DNA from: Kaistella sp. 97-N-M2
GTDB lineage: Bacteria > Bacteroidota > Bacteroidia > Flavobacteriales > Weeksellaceae
Reading direction: 5' to 3'
NCBI RefSeq assembly: GCF_021513235.1
Contig: NZ_CP090976.1
Location: 930,001-994,000, forward strand
DNA: 64,000 nt
Below the pieces are notes generated by a model. It saw nothing but the letters and a program-made list of their open reading frames with translations, did no database searches and was not told the origin of the DNA. A program made the translations under genes and the position numbers. Shown piece by piece: positions 62,572-64,000 of this stretch. The stretch's first letter is position 1; each line of letters starts with the position of its first letter.

Positions 62572-63495
62572 ATGACCAAAATTTCTTTTTTATTTATTTT
62601 GATGTTTTCTACGCTGTTTTCAGCTCAGGAAGTTTCCAAAGAAAGCGTCACAAAAGTGCTTTCTGCGCTTGCGTCGGACGAAATGAAAGGTCGCGAAATC
62701 GGGACGCCCGAAAATGATTCCGCCGCCGTGTTTATCGCCAAAACTTTCGAAGAAAATAATCTGGACTACTGTACCGGGAATTCCTATCTCGTCCCTTTTG
62801 ATTACAAAGGAAAAACGGTGTACAACGTTTGCGGAATCAGGAAAGGAAAATCCCCTGAAACCTTAGCTTTCACCGCACATTTCGATCATATTGGGTCTAC
62901 AAATAAAAAAAGCGATCACGTTTTCAACGGTGCTGACGATAACGCGAGCGGCGTAACAACTGTAATTGGCCTGGCCGATTTCTTTAAAAACAAAGAGCCG
63001 CATTTTTCGATGATGTTCATCGCTTTCAATGGCGAAGAAATAGGAATGAAAGGTTCGAAAGCGATCTCCAGTTTAGCAAACTTACAAGCTCAATACCAAA
63101 ACATCAAAGCCTTATTTAATTTCGAAATGGTCGCCACGGTTTCCAAATTTGGTCCGAACGCGCTTTACATGACGGGCGATGAATTTTCTGATCTCGATGA
63201 ATTATTCAATGGCAAAGCAGCAAACGGTCTTACCATTTTTCCGGATCCTTATAGGGGTCAGCAGCTCTTTTACCGGTCGGACAACGTGAGTTTTGTAAAA
63301 AAGAAAATCATTGCTCATTCATTTTCTACCGTGGATATGAACACGGCGAAACATTACCATCAGCTGAGTGATGATGTAAGCGTGGTAAACTTCGAAAATC
63401 TTACGCAAATCATTAATAATGTGGGGAAAACGATAGAAAAACTGACGCCGGAAAATTTTAAACCTGTCTACAATAACACCGTCGATTTCAATTAA
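62572..63495 (+). CDS. M28-family zinc peptidase, exported
   Basis: A 307-residue metallopeptidase with a signal peptide (about 1-18, ending FSA). The di-zinc site is visible: His103 (AHFDHIG), Asp122 (GADDNASG), Glu155/156 (FNGEEIG), the FNFEMVA segment, and the C-terminal IAHSFSTVDMNTAKHYHQLSDD with the last His. Such enzymes are aminopeptidases for scavenged peptides. It probably acts in the periplasm or outside. A TATCTTTA sequence upstream is only a partial promoter match. Confidence 0.9.
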   Translation: MTKISFLFILMFSTLFSAQEVSKESVTKVLSALASDEMKGREIGTPENDSAAVFIAKTFEENNLDYCTGNSYLVPFDYKGKTVYNVCGIRKGKSPETLAFTAHFDHIGSTNKKSDHVFNGADDNASGVTTVIGLADFFKNKEPHFSMMFIAFNGEEIGMKGSKAISSLANLQAQYQNIKALFNFEMVATVSKFGPNALYMTGDEFSDLDELFNGKAANGLTIFPDPYRGQQLFYRSDNVSFVKKKIIAHSFSTVDMNTAKHYHQLSDDVSVVNFENLTQIINNVGKTIEKLTPENFKPVYNNTVDFN

Positions 63496-63517
63496 TACCG
63501 CCCAACTGAAAATTATG

Positions 63518-63525
63518 TAATTTTG
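63518..63525 (+). promoter_or_regulatory. Putative -7 box of the ABC transporter
   Basis: TAATTTTG, 17 nt before the ATG at 63543. Confidence 0.4.
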
Positions 63526-63542
63526 CGCTTTAATTTCCCTGA

Positions 63543-64000
63543 ATGAAACCATTACAACGTATTCTTTCCATTGCAAAACCGCATCAAAAATACCTTTTCG
63601 GAAGTATTTTTTTCAACCTTCTTTATTCGGTCCTCCAAATTTTTTCCATTGTAACTATGCTGCCGATCCTGCGGATCTTATTTAAACTGGATAAGGAAGT
63701 CGACACAAATATTGTCCCGGTGTACAGCGGCAAATTCGCGGATTATTTTGGGTATATGAAAGATATGGCGTACTACAAAATTCAGTTAAACATCAATGAA
63801 TACGGGGCCATTCAGGTTTTGGCCGTTCTTTGCGGCATCACGGCCATGGCGTTTTTGTTGCGGAATCTTTTCCGCTATTTAGGCTCCTATCTTTTGGTAA
63901 ATTACCGCGTAGGCATCACCAAAGATCTGCGGACCGCGATGTACGACAAATTTTTGAAACTGCCCGTTTCCTTTTTTACGGAGCAGCGCAAAGGCGATAT
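63543..64000 (+). CDS. ABC transporter, MsbA/exporter type (partial, cut by window edge)
   Basis: The first 152 residues are present. After a short cytoplasmic N-terminus (MKPLQRILSIAKPHQKYL) comes a first membrane helix (SIFFNLLYSVLQIFSIV), a soluble loop, then a second helix. RVGITKDLRTAMYDKFLKL and FFTEQRKGD follow, the coupling-helix-like segment of type I ABC exporters. The ATPase part lies outside the window. It is probably a lipid or multidrug exporter of the MsbA group. Confidence 0.88.
   Translation, partial: MKPLQRILSIAKPHQKYLFGSIFFNLLYSVLQIFSIVTMLPILRILFKLDKEVDTNIVPVYSGKFADYFGYMKDMAYYKIQLNINEYGAIQVLAVLCGITAMAFLLRNLFRYLGSYLLVNYRVGITKDLRTAMYDKFLKLPVSFFTEQRKGD

Overview
The window is chromosomal DNA of a Bacteroidota bacterium, most likely class Flavobacteriia and probably family Weeksellaceae (Chryseobacterium/Kaistella-like); I do not name a genus. 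The evidence is TAnnTTTG -7 promoter boxes, a type IX secretion C-terminal domain, exosortase XrtF with its partner, SusC/TonB-type receptors, many short lipoproteins, DUF4293/DUF6146/DUF6702-type proteins, a Rho with a long disordered insertion and an IF-2 with a long low-complexity N-terminus. I see no rRNA, tRNA, CRISPR array, phage or insertion sequence. The one mobile-looking object is a 467-bp inverted-repeat cassette carrying a GxxExxY gene.

Layout. 0-4.9 kb: the rimP-nusA-infB translation/transcription operon on the minus strand, with a consensus promoter and a terminator. 5.0-20.5 kb: a surface-polysaccharide locus on the plus strand. It holds UDP-glucose dehydrogenase, a membrane protein, an ABC exporter (Wzm/Wzt type), an FkbM methyltransferase, seven GT2-like and two GT4 glycosyltransferases, and two hexapeptide acyltransferases; one GT2 gene is inverted. 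There is no Wzx/Wzy pair, so export is probably ABC-dependent. The FkbM gene and the next GT2 are clearly more AT-rich than their surroundings.

20.5-31.5 kb: mixed housekeeping and envelope genes. These are beta-carbonic anhydrase, a T9SS cargo protein, pth, mfd, several small lipoproteins, a barrel protein, a GH3-family acyl-amido synthetase and an SMR exporter. 31.7-40 kb: an MFS transporter, dnaB-rnhA, a nitroreductase, a toxin-antitoxin pair with a frameshifted ParE-like toxin, and nadB-sulfurtransferase-nadC for NAD synthesis. 40-45.4 kb: a TonB-dependent receptor, a small membrane protein, asd and a cation efflux protein.

45.4-50.4 kb: exosortase XrtF plus its partner, divergent from an amino-sugar salvage module of an AmgK-like kinase, a stand-alone RapZ C-terminal domain and a MurU-like nucleotidyltransferase. 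The GxxExxY cassette sits inside this module directly behind the kinase. A LOG-family protein and a DUF6702 protein follow. 50.6-57.4 kb: a DUF5689 lipoprotein and TonB receptor operon, divergent from a secreted endonuclease/phosphatase-fold enzyme, plausibly a nucleic-acid or phosphate scavenging locus. 57.4-64 kb: superoxide dismutase, a FAD/Rieske oxidoreductase, rho, DUF4293, an M28 peptidase, and the start of an ABC transporter cut by the window edge.

A pattern across the window: nine genes have a TAnnTTTG box ending only 4-7 nt before the start codon. With a normal start-site position this leaves little or no 5' leader, so leaderless or near-leaderless transcripts are likely.
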